15,722 nt of DNA from contig CAJXAG010000023.1 in assembly GCA_913050645.1 (NCBI GenBank), positions 1-15,722 on the forward strand, in the 5' to 3' direction. Origin of the DNA: an uncultured bacterium. GTDB lineage: Bacteria > Patescibacteriota > Minisyncoccia > Phycocordibacterales > UBA918. Shown in pieces: positions 1 to 6,790 of this stretch (its first letter is position 1; each line of letters starts with the position of its first letter). A program made the position numbers and the translations under genes. The notes under the pieces were generated by a model that saw only the letters and a list, made by a program, of their open reading frames with translations, was not told the DNA's origin and searched no databases.

Positions 1-1
1 T

Positions 2-370
2 AGTATGGGCTCATCAGAAAAAGAGATGACCGAACGAGGCGCCAACATTACGCTCGACCGTACATTTCACGACTTTGGTGAAATACCACAGTATGGTGGT
101 GTGGTGAACACTAGCTTTACAGTCACTAATGAAGGGGAAGACACTTTAGAAATCGGGGACATCACCACGAGTTGTAGTTGCACTTCAGCCACGGTTGAAA
201 AAAGTTCAATTGAGCCGGGTGAAAGTGTAAAACTCAACGTCGTGTTTGATCCTGACTTACATGCTGAACCACTTGACGTTTTCAAACGCACCGTCTTTAT
301 TCCAACAAATGATCCAAACTCTCCCGAAGCAGAAGTAGTGATACAAGTGGACATCTTAGAGGGAGAATAA
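2..370 (+). CDS. DUF1573 domain protein, 5' end cut by window edge
   Basis: The reading frame is open to the left edge, so the gene probably begins upstream; the first ATG inside the window is at 5. The visible 121 residues form one DUF1573 (ASH/MSP-like beta-sandwich) domain. It has the family's opening FHDFGEI, the TNEGEDTLEI strand and the signature SCSCTS with Cys57 and Cys59 (numbered from the ATG at 5), then IEPGES and a FDPDLH segment. DUF1573 proteins are usually exported or membrane anchored, and the second copy just downstream has an N-terminal membrane helix, so a similar anchor is expected in the missing part. The gene is followed after 27 bp by the paralogue at 398. The two conserved Cys of a CxC pair could bind metal or form a disulfide; the biochemical role of the family is not established. 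Confidence 0.85.
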   Translation, partial: SMGSSEKEMTERGANITLDRTFHDFGEIPQYGGVVNTSFTVTNEGEDTLEIGDITTSCSCTSATVEKSSIEPGESVKLNVVFDPDLHAEPLDVFKRTVFIPTNDPNSPEAEVVIQVDILEGE

Positions 371-397
371 TTAAAGAAATTACATAACATACAAAAT

Positions 398-880
398 ATG
401 ACAAACAAAACAATCATCTATTTAGCTATCGCCATATTGATTGGAGGCGGATTAATCTGGCTGACTTCACAATCGAGCGAAACTCCTAGTCCAACTGCTG
501 CCACAGGCACCACTGCCTCGCTTAAAGCTGAAGTGTCACAATATGATTTTGGGACTATTGATATCAACGGAGGGGATGTGACTACTGAATTTCCGGTAAC
601 CAATACTGGTGAGGAGCCGATTATTGTTGTCGACGGAACTACGAGTTGTGCATGCACGAGTGCCGAAATTGAAGGGGTTGGTTTTGACATGCATAAAGGT
701 ATGAACTCCAAGGTAACCATTGAACCAGGCGAAACAAAAACATTAACTGCTACGTACGATCCACTTTTCCATGGACCTAACGGTACTGGAAAGATTACTC
801 GTGAAGTGATTTTAAAAACGAACTCCGTGGTCACTCCAGAAGTTCGGGTGAGATTTGCTGCTAACGTAGTAAAGAATTAA
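398..880 (+). CDS. Membrane-anchored DUF1573 protein
   Basis: This 160-residue protein has a short cytoplasmic start, one membrane helix (about residues 5-22, containing LIGGGL), a Ser/Thr/Pro-rich linker and then a DUF1573 domain (about 43-157) expected outside the membrane. The domain shows YDFGTI, a TNTGEEPI strand and the signature TSCACTS with Cys84 and Cys86. Compared with the preceding copy it carries about 11 extra residues after the Cys motif (around 91-102), and it keeps a His in the YDPLFHG segment. No Shine-Dalgarno sequence precedes the ATG. The next gene starts 2 bp after its stop, which points to one operon. Its membrane anchor closely resembles that of the beta-propeller protein at 1953. 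Function is unknown; the CxC pair suggests a redox or metal role. Confidence 0.88.
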   Translation: MTNKTIIYLAIAILIGGGLIWLTSQSSETPSPTAATGTTASLKAEVSQYDFGTIDINGGDVTTEFPVTNTGEEPIIVVDGTTSCACTSAEIEGVGFDMHKGMNSKVTIEPGETKTLTATYDPLFHGPNGTGKITREVILKTNSVVTPEVRVRFAANVVKN

Positions 881-882
881 CT

Positions 883-1920
883 ATGAGCTGTTGTAACAAA
901 AAAACAGAAGATAAAATAAAAGAAAGTGAAAGCAGGGGAGTCGAAACTACAGATAGTAGGCACCACAAGGAAACAGCGATGATACAAACTGTTGCTGTCT
1001 TAAATCCATGGAAAGCGGCAACGTTGGTGGTTACTACCGCTCTGATATTCACCCTAGCATTTGGTACATTGTTGGCCACTGGAGTGATACAAATTGCCGG
1101 TATGAGTGACGCTACTATGGCGATGAAAAACATGTCTGGTGATGAAATGAAAAAAGACCAAACGGTATTGCCGTCAGTGATGCCAGTGAGTGTGCCTCTA
1201 CCGATTACTTGGGGAGATATTGGAACAAAAATGTTAGCGTCCGGTGTCATTGATGAACAAAAGTTTACTGCCCTCTACGAGTCACGCGGTGGTGTGTCAG
1301 ACACCATAAAAACCATGCTGTATGACACTAACGTTGGTGAGCTGACTATGACCAAAGAAAATGCGCAAGATATGCTTAACTTATTTTGGGCCTTTGGCGT
1401 TGCTAACAAAAATCCTGTTCTAAGCGAAGGACCGATGGTAGATGAGAAGTACGGCGGTGATCCGAGTCGATTTGCTGCTACCGGTGGCTGGAACTTGCGT
1501 ACAGGGGATATAATGGATCATTATAATAACTACGCCTGGGTATCCTTAACTCCAGAGCAACAGAGCCGAGTGGAGACAGTATCGCAAGGGATTTTCCGAC
1601 CCTGTTGTAACAATTCTACGTACTTCCCAGACTGCAATCACGGCATGGCTATGCTCGGCCTACTTGAGCTGCTTGCCGCTAACGACGTAAGCGAAGACGA
1701 TATGTACGACATTGCGCTGGGTGTTAACACCTACTGGTTCCCGGGTACCTACGAGACTATCGCAGCGTTTACTGCTGAAAAGGGAGTAGATTTTGCAGAT
1801 ATTCCAGCTAAGGAATTACTTGGCGATGGACTCTCTAGTGCCTCTGGCTTTGCGGCTGTGAAATCTTCACTCGCCGGCCCAGCGCCAACGCAGCAAGGAG
1901 GTGGTGGATGTAGTGTGTAA
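883..1920 (+). CDS. Membrane-anchored protein with unnamed PCC..PDCxHG domain
   Basis: I do not recognise a named family for this 345-residue protein. It begins MSCCNKK (a Cys pair predicted in the cytoplasm), has one membrane helix at about 45-71, then a Met-rich linker (Met 74, 79, 81, 84, 89, 100). The extracytoplasmic domain spans about 108-313. That domain contains WGDIGTKM, RPCCNNST (Cys241, Cys242), PDCNHG (Cys251, His253), a LGLLELLAANDVSE helix and NTYWFPGTY. The same domain, with the same Cys and His, forms the C-terminal half of the protein at 4377. The protein ends in a flexible Gly-rich tail, GGGGCSV. The Cys/His set could be a metal site or disulfide centre; this is inference. 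It lies 2 bp after the DUF1573 gene and 32 bp before the beta-propeller gene, in the same operon. Confidence 0.85.
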   Translation: MSCCNKKTEDKIKESESRGVETTDSRHHKETAMIQTVAVLNPWKAATLVVTTALIFTLAFGTLLATGVIQIAGMSDATMAMKNMSGDEMKKDQTVLPSVMPVSVPLPITWGDIGTKMLASGVIDEQKFTALYESRGGVSDTIKTMLYDTNVGELTMTKENAQDMLNLFWAFGVANKNPVLSEGPMVDEKYGGDPSRFAATGGWNLRTGDIMDHYNNYAWVSLTPEQQSRVETVSQGIFRPCCNNSTYFPDCNHGMAMLGLLELLAANDVSEDDMYDIALGVNTYWFPGTYETIAAFTAEKGVDFADIPAKELLGDGLSSASGFAAVKSSLAGPAPTQQGGGGCSV

Positions 1921-1952
1921 ATTACATTGATTACTAACAAACAAATCAAATT

Positions 1953-3071
1953 ATGAACAAAATCGTAATCACAGTGAGCTTGATTTTACTGATCGGAGGG
2001 GGATTGACTTTATTTCAGATGAATCAAGAAGAAAGGGTGACAACACAAACAGCAACTGACCCAGAATCACCGTCACAGACTCAAGCAGAAGTTAAAAATA
2101 CATCAGTGAATGACGGAGCGAGATACGCATATGTAGCACTCGGCCCAGCAAATGGTATTGGGGTCATTGATCTCTCAGACAATACGCTCCTTGAAACATT
2201 ACCGGCAGGTAATAACCCACATGGAATCACTTTTGCCGCTGGAAACATATTCACTACTGCCAGCAAAATGGGTCCAAAAGAAATGATGATGGAGCCGGAT
2301 CATGACGATGGTGAGGTTATGGATATGGCCATGATGATGAAGCTCGGCTCAAATGAAATTAGTGTGACAGACCCTGCTACCAAGCAGATCATCGATACCA
2401 TTGATATTGGTGGAGGTACGCACCACATGACTGCTTCTCCAAATGGAGCGCTTGTCTTTGCTACGGTCCCATCGCGTGGCGGAGTGGTAGTTATTGATGC
2501 TGCCGCACGTGTCGTTGTTGACTTCATAGAAACTGGCGTAATTCCAAATTACGTTGCCGTTTCTCCTGAAGGAACCACAGCGTATGTAACCAATAAAGGG
2601 AATGACACCGTATCGGTAGTTGATCTGCAAACAAATACCGTGACAAAAAATATAACAGTTGGGGTCCGTCCGGATCATATGGTTATAAGTGCAGATGGGC
2701 AGAGCGTATACATAACCAATGCCGGCGACGATACCGTAAGCATTATTGATGCGTCAAGCAATACACTGGTAAACACAGTAGCTGTTGGTGAAACACCTCA
2801 TGGCATCGGAATCTCGCGTGATAATTCCAATGTGTATGTGGCAAACACAGAAACGAAAGATATTTCTGTTATTGCAGTAAAGAGTGTTGAAGTCGTAAAT
2901 ACGATTGCTGTCGGCAGCGAAGTTGAACACTTAGAAGTTGACCCTGACAGTGGGAACATTTTCGTGAACAGTGAAGACGAGCAAAGTATCTTTGTCATCA
3001 ACCCTGATACTGGTGAAATTGATAACACTATAGAAATTGGCGCGGAACCGCACCAGCTTGTAGTGAACTAG
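1953..3071 (+). CDS. Membrane-anchored YVTN-type beta-propeller with Met-rich insert
   Basis: This 372-residue protein has an N-terminal membrane anchor (about 4-22, containing LLIGGGL), a low-complexity linker to about 52, then a beta-propeller of about seven short blades. The blades follow the YVTN pattern: AYVALGP, AYVTNKGNDTVSVVD, VYITNAGDDTVSIID, VYVANTETKDISVI, IFVNSEDEQSIFVIN. Between the first blades sits an unusual insert at about 106-129 with nine Met plus Asp/Glu/His, including EMMMEPDHDDGE and MDMAMMM. Almost every blade has a His at the same place (His90, 157/158, 242, 283, 326, 367). YVTN propellers serve in binding, surface and redox roles, so the fold alone does not give a function; the Met and His enrichment suggests soft-metal binding. 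It is the last gene before a strong terminator. Confidence 0.9.
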   Translation: MNKIVITVSLILLIGGGLTLFQMNQEERVTTQTATDPESPSQTQAEVKNTSVNDGARYAYVALGPANGIGVIDLSDNTLLETLPAGNNPHGITFAAGNIFTTASKMGPKEMMMEPDHDDGEVMDMAMMMKLGSNEISVTDPATKQIIDTIDIGGGTHHMTASPNGALVFATVPSRGGVVVIDAAARVVVDFIETGVIPNYVAVSPEGTTAYVTNKGNDTVSVVDLQTNTVTKNITVGVRPDHMVISADGQSVYITNAGDDTVSIIDASSNTLVNTVAVGETPHGIGISRDNSNVYVANTETKDISVIAVKSVEVVNTIAVGSEVEHLEVDPDSGNIFVNSEDEQSIFVINPDTGEIDNTIEIGAEPHQLVVN

Positions 3072-3085
3072 GTGACGTAGACCTT

Positions 3086-3125
3086 AAAACACACCGACTG
3101 CACATACAGCAGTCGGTGTGTTTTT
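3086..3125 (+). terminator. Rho-independent terminator of the first operon
   Basis: A perfect 11-bp inverted repeat (CACACCGACTG at 3090-3100 and its complement at 3110-3120) encloses a 9-base loop. It is extended to about 15 bp by an A-run pairing with the following TTTTT. It begins 14 bp after the stop of the beta-propeller gene. The A-run and T-run on both sides could let it work in either direction, but no gene on the other strand needs it. Confidence 0.92.
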
Positions 3126-3233
3126 GTATGTGCTACGATTCAGTGACATATATGAGTTGGCTCACCGTCAAAAGGTTACTTTTGCAAGACGCTGTCTTTT
3201 CTGTACTTGGGCATAAACTAAATGCAGATCACA

Positions 3234-3242
3234 TGATATACT
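3234..3242 (+). promoter_or_regulatory. Extended -10 promoter for the thioredoxin operon
   Basis: TGATATACT is an extended -10 element (TGn plus TATACT, five of six to TATAAT) in the 227-bp gap after the first operon's terminator. There is no convincing -35 box: TAAACT lies 17 bp upstream. Transcription would start near 3249, giving a leader of about 50 bases before the ATG at 3299. The rest of 3126-3298 shows nothing recognisable. Confidence 0.45.
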
Positions 3243-3298
3243 GAGCAAACGCACGTGATTTACGTATGCCGTGTATTTAAAATACTTAACTTATAACT

Positions 3299-3607
3299 AT
3301 GTCACATACAACAGAAGAAGCGCCACAAACCAATGATAATGGATCAAACCATGAGAACACCGCACAGACAAACATAACTGAAACTGCGTCTTTACCGGTA
3401 GCTGATGCGAGCAATGATAGCAAAACCGGACGTACTCAAAACATGCTTGTCGGTGTGCTTGGGGTACTCGTTATTATGGCTGGAATCCAAGTATTCCAAA
3501 CCCAACAATTGATGGCAGCGGTGAGTAATGGATCTCTTAAAACTGCTGCTCCTGCACAGGAAAGTTCGTCAGTCGGTTTGCCTAGTCAGGTAGGTGGTTG
3601 TGGTTAA
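3299..3607 (+). CDS. Small single-helix membrane protein with C-terminal GGCG tail
   Basis: I do not recognise this 102-residue protein. The first 45 residues are polar, probably disordered and rich in Asn, Thr and Glu. One membrane helix follows at about 49-66, then FQTQQL, a low-complexity Ala/Ser linker and a C-terminal tail ending QVGGCG with the only Cys of the protein (Cys101). With the N-terminus inside, the Cys tail would be outside the membrane. The helix and the FxTxQL stretch resemble the anchor of the next protein, the tandem thioredoxin-fold protein. The tail also resembles the GGGGCSV end of the protein at 883. A flexible terminal thiol could be a redox partner or metal ligand; that is inference. 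No Shine-Dalgarno sequence is visible, and the next gene follows within 20 bp. Confidence 0.75.
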   Translation: MSHTTEEAPQTNDNGSNHENTAQTNITETASLPVADASNDSKTGRTQNMLVGVLGVLVIMAGIQVFQTQQLMAAVSNGSLKTAAPAQESSSVGLPSQVGGCG

Positions 3608-3627
3608 TAGACGTATCACCTAAGAAA

Positions 3628-4380
3628 ATGACAATAACAATTAACACGAACAAGCTGTTGGGTGTGGTAATAGGTGTCTTGTTGATCCTATACGCCGTCA
3701 ATATATTTTTCACAAATCAGCTTATAAACGCCTGGGTTGATGAGCCAGTTGCATTGACCTTTACGCTGATTTCAGCACCGGATTGTGAGCGCTGCGTAGA
3801 TCCAAAGCAGATCGTCAGCGTAATAGATGCTGCTCATAACATCGACTATGAAACCTCAGTGGTAGAATTTGACAGTACGATAGGAGCGAAATATATCGAC
3901 ATGTATGGCATTGCAAAGTTGCCAGCTGTGGTTGTTTCTGGTGATGTGCGCAATGAAAGAGTATTAGGTGCCTGGGAATCCTTCAGAGGAAGAACTGTAG
4001 ATGATTCAATTATTATTGACGACTTAATACCGTTTTATGACTTGGCTGAACGTAAGAATAAAGGAGTTGTTGATGTCGTAATACTGATGGACAGTTCCTG
4101 CGAAAGTTGTCTTGACCCTAATGCGTACCTCGGCATGGTGCAAAAACTTGGTCTAGCAGCAGGCGAAGTACTCGGTCATGATCTTGCTTCAGCTGAAGGT
4201 TCTGCTTTTGTAAAGGATTACCAGATAAAAAAGCTTCCGACAGTACTGCTGTCACCTGACGCCTCCGCATATGAGAACCTTGATAACGTATGGCAGCAAG
4301 TCGGTACAATAGAAGAGGACGGCTGGTATGTCTTTAGGGAAGTACAAAAGCTTAGTTCTGACTTCACGACTCTCCAATGA
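3628..4380 (+). CDS. Membrane-anchored tandem thioredoxin-fold protein
   Basis: The protein has 250 residues from the ATG at 3628. An in-frame ATG at 3598 would add ten residues and overlap the preceding gene by 10 bp; I prefer 3628 because its product begins directly before the anchor. One membrane helix (about 10-30) is followed by two thioredoxin-like domains. The first has APDCERC (Cys53, Cys56) and the cis-Pro stretch KLPAVVV (Pro99). The second has DSSCESC (Cys158, Cys161) and KKLPTVLL (Pro204). Each CxxC is followed by an identical-type V/L-DP segment, which suggests internal duplication. Thioredoxin folds with CxxC and cis-Pro normally carry out thiol-disulfide exchange; here both domains should face outward. 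The stop overlaps the next start (ATGA), so it is translationally coupled to the CPAC membrane protein, a likely electron donor or acceptor. Confidence 0.85.
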   Translation: MTITINTNKLLGVVIGVLLILYAVNIFFTNQLINAWVDEPVALTFTLISAPDCERCVDPKQIVSVIDAAHNIDYETSVVEFDSTIGAKYIDMYGIAKLPAVVVSGDVRNERVLGAWESFRGRTVDDSIIIDDLIPFYDLAERKNKGVVDVVILMDSSCESCLDPNAYLGMVQKLGLAAGEVLGHDLASAEGSAFVKDYQIKKLPTVLLSPDASAYENLDNVWQQVGTIEEDGWYVFREVQKLSSDFTTLQ

Positions 4381-5816
4381 GCGTGACCATAATGTCTATG
4401 AAAAACTCAAATTTATACAAAATCGTTGAACACACCGTTACAGTGGTTACCTCCGGCTATACCGCGGTAGTCTTTTTGGTTTCAGGTGCGTTCTTCGCCG
4501 GTTTATTGGCCTTTTTCTACGGATTATTTACCATTCCGTTCTTCGGTGGAGCTTTGGGCTTCTACCGCATGGAGCCACCGACAACTTTTGAGTATAGCTA
4601 TCTCGTTTTCTCAGCCGTAGTCTCAGCTCTTATTGTTACACTCACTATTCACACAACCAAACTGAAGGTGGAAGGAACAGTAAAAGGTAAGAGTGCGTCA
4701 GCGCTGGGGCTCACTACCGGTATTTTTGGAGCCGTTTGTCCGGCCTGTCTAGGAATTAATTTTCTTGCTTTTGGCAACGTTTTTACAACTCAGTTGGCGT
4801 TTCTTATTCCTTATATTGTATGGATACAGATCGGCGGTATCATTCTGTTGTCTCTGGGATTGTATCTGGTCGCGAAAAGTGCGTACACTAAGAATTGTGT
4901 AGCGTGCTCGGTAGCAGATATAACAGATACACAATCTGTACCAAGTAGCCCCAAGGCCATCTCCCTCACTCGATTCTTTCCCGCTATCATGGTGTTTGGA
5001 TTGGCCTTACTGGCGTACCAGATAACAGCTGTTTTAGGCGGGGTAGGATTATCTCCAGGTACTGTTTCTGACAACATACTGATTACGCAAGATGGCGAAA
5101 AGATAGACATTGACCAAGTGATAGAGGAAGTAACACCTCAAGCTGGATTTAGTACCAACGTACGATGGGGCGATGTAGTACCAAAGATGATTGAAAGTGG
5201 TGCGTTAGACCCAGTTGCACTGGAAAACATCCTTGTCAAACGTTATGGACAAACAATGAAACCAGAGTGGCAAGCAGTGTTGGCTGGTGAGGACCTCACA
5301 TTGTCCATAGACAATGAAAACGCTGTCTTTATGATGTATATGCTGTGGGCTTTGGCAAAACATAACGAAAATCAAATTCTGGCTGACAGCCCGCTGGCTA
5401 AGTATTTCACCAATTATGATATTGGAGTTGGTCGGGCAGGCTACAACGATACGCCGCTTCTGGCACTTAATCCCGAACAACAAGCGTTAGCGAAGCGAGT
5501 TTCTGAAAACGCGTATCGCCCGTGCTGTGGTAATTCCACCGCCGCGCCCGACTGTTCACATGGTTATTCTGCACTTGGTCTGATTCAACTGATGGCTGCT
5601 CAAGATTTCTCAGAACAAGAAATATTTGAAACGTTTGTACAGTTCAACTCCTTCTGGTTCCCAGAAACGTATATCAAAACTGCTTTGTACTTCCAAATTA
5701 CTGAGGGAAAGACTTGGAGCGAGGTAGACAAAGAGTTGATAGCTGGTGCGGAATACTCAACTTTGCGTGGTTCTTACAAAGCGAAGAATTTCCTCAAGAA
5801 TAACTTCAACATCTAA
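4377..5816 (+). CDS. Polytopic membrane protein with CPAC core fused to PCC..PDCxHG domain
   Basis: This 479-residue protein joins two parts. Residues 22-222 hold about five membrane helices (22-50, 72-92, 108-130, 138-166, 202-222). The third carries VCPACLG (Cys121, Cys124), and a KNCVACS pair (Cys174, Cys177) lies in the loop after helix four. Positive-inside counting places CVAC in the cytoplasm and the C-terminus outside. Residues about 262-459 repeat the unnamed domain of the protein at 883: RWGDVVPKM, RPCCGNST (Cys383, 384), PDCSHG (Cys393, His395), LGLIQLMAAQDFSE, NSFWFPETY. The arrangement recalls DsbD/CcdA-type electron conduits, in which membrane Cys pairs pass electrons from the cytoplasm to outside domains, but I see no clear sequence match to that family. 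ATG at 4392 is an alternative start. Confidence 0.82.
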   Translation: MSVTIMSMKNSNLYKIVEHTVTVVTSGYTAVVFLVSGAFFAGLLAFFYGLFTIPFFGGALGFYRMEPPTTFEYSYLVFSAVVSALIVTLTIHTTKLKVEGTVKGKSASALGLTTGIFGAVCPACLGINFLAFGNVFTTQLAFLIPYIVWIQIGGIILLSLGLYLVAKSAYTKNCVACSVADITDTQSVPSSPKAISLTRFFPAIMVFGLALLAYQITAVLGGVGLSPGTVSDNILITQDGEKIDIDQVIEEVTPQAGFSTNVRWGDVVPKMIESGALDPVALENILVKRYGQTMKPEWQAVLAGEDLTLSIDNENAVFMMYMLWALAKHNENQILADSPLAKYFTNYDIGVGRAGYNDTPLLALNPEQQALAKRVSENAYRPCCGNSTAAPDCSHGYSALGLIQLMAAQDFSEQEIFETFVQFNSFWFPETYIKTALYFQITEGKTWSEVDKELIAGAEYSTLRGSYKAKNFLKNNFNI

Positions 5817-5877
5817 ACATTAGAAGCAGATGATGGCGCGATGTTGTAGTGTATCAATCTCTAACTAACCAGTAGTC

Positions 5878-6306
5878 ATGGACAAGTATAAAAATTCAAT
5901 GCTGACGGGTATGATTGCTACCACAGTATTACTCCTGCTCTACGGAGCGGTCCTTAGCCTGGTATCCGGCTTTAGCTTTATGACCACACAGTGGGCGCAA
6001 TTCTGGCCGTACGTAGTTACGCTGGCAGTCGGTTTTGGTATTCAGGCTGGCCTATACGTTCGGCTACGCGAAAAGGTGAAAGAACATGCCGCTGGTAAAG
6101 TAGCAGCAGTTTCAGGTACTACCTCCACCTTAGCCATGATGTCATGCTGCACACACTACCTCGTAAATATCTTACCGATGCTTGGTGCAACGGGCGTTGT
6201 CGTGTTTGTGGCACAGTATCAAATCGAACTTTTCTGGTTTGGTATTGTGGCGAACTTGGCGGGTATGAGCTACATGCTTTATAAGCTTAAACAAATCCCC
6301 GTATGA
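5878..6306 (+). CDS. Four-helix membrane protein with intramembrane Cys-Cys pair
   Basis: This 142-residue protein has four predicted membrane helices (about 8-30, 42-61, 80-110, 116-136) with a basic cytoplasmic loop RLREKVKEHAAGK. The third helix carries SCCTHYLVNILP, with Cys90, Cys91 and His93. The stretch from the basic loop through the Cys motif resembles the CPAC region of the protein at 4377: both show GKxxA..G.T before the Cys pair. The two may therefore share a membrane core. Vicinal Cys in a membrane helix occur in MerT-type metal transporters and in thiol-redox membrane proteins; I cannot decide between them. It follows the previous gene by 61 bp with no visible Shine-Dalgarno site, and its stop overlaps the next start (ATGA). 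Confidence 0.82.
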   Translation: MDKYKNSMLTGMIATTVLLLLYGAVLSLVSGFSFMTTQWAQFWPYVVTLAVGFGIQAGLYVRLREKVKEHAAGKVAAVSGTTSTLAMMSCCTHYLVNILPMLGATGVVVFVAQYQIELFWFGIVANLAGMSYMLYKLKQIPV

Positions 6307-6779
6307 ATCAAAAGTGGTTAACCTTGGTTGGTTTGGTAGTGCTGCTGCTGGTTGGTGTCATTGTGTATTCAGCTTTGCAAGATCAAAAAGGAACAGATAC
6401 CTCTACCTTAGAGTCAGTACGCTCTTTGCCAGACGATCCCTTGGCGGCTGGGAGCTTTGAAGCACAAGTTGATGAAACTGGTCCAGTTACGGTCACCATT
6501 CAGCCGCTTAGTCTGACTGATTCAGGAACATGGGATTTTGTGGTCACACTGCAAACACATAGCGTTGACCTTGATATGGACATACTTACATCGATTGTTT
6601 TACTTGATTCTGCCGGTGAAGAAGTTAGTCCAATCAGTTGGGATGGTGACCCGCCGGAGGGACACCATCGAACGGGCACACTTAGTTTTACGGCTCTTAA
6701 CCCAAAACCAGAAACGGTTACAGTGTTGGCAAAAAATATAGCAGATGTACCATTGCGAGAGTTTGTATGGAAGAACTAA
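6303..6779 (+). CDS. Membrane-anchored beta-sandwich-like protein with WDGDPPEGHHR motif
   Basis: This 158-residue protein has a membrane anchor at about 5-23, a short linker and a soluble extracytoplasmic domain of predicted beta strands. The domain contains LQTHSVDLDMD (residues 83-93), a SIVLLDSAGEEV strand and WDGDPPEGHHR (113-123). I recall this THS..DLD plus WDGxPPxGHHR pattern from uncharacterised prokaryotic proteins, but I know no assigned function. The three His (86, 121, 122), Met92 and acidic residues could bind metal. It contains no Cys, unlike its neighbours. It is translationally coupled (ATGA) to the Cys-Cys membrane protein and is the last gene of the operon. It ends 11 bp from the convergent comF stop, and no terminator is visible between them. 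Confidence 0.82.
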   Translation: MNQKWLTLVGLVVLLLVGVIVYSALQDQKGTDTSTLESVRSLPDDPLAAGSFEAQVDETGPVTVTIQPLSLTDSGTWDFVVTLQTHSVDLDMDILTSIVLLDSAGEEVSPISWDGDPPEGHHRTGTLSFTALNPKPETVTVLAKNIADVPLREFVWKN

Positions 6780-6790
6780 TCTAGTAGGCC

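Noticed and set aside
1..6779. Reading the first two operons as a recently acquired mobile island.
   Set aside because: No integrase, transposase, tRNA target or flanking repeat is visible, and the base use is not obviously different from the pilus locus.
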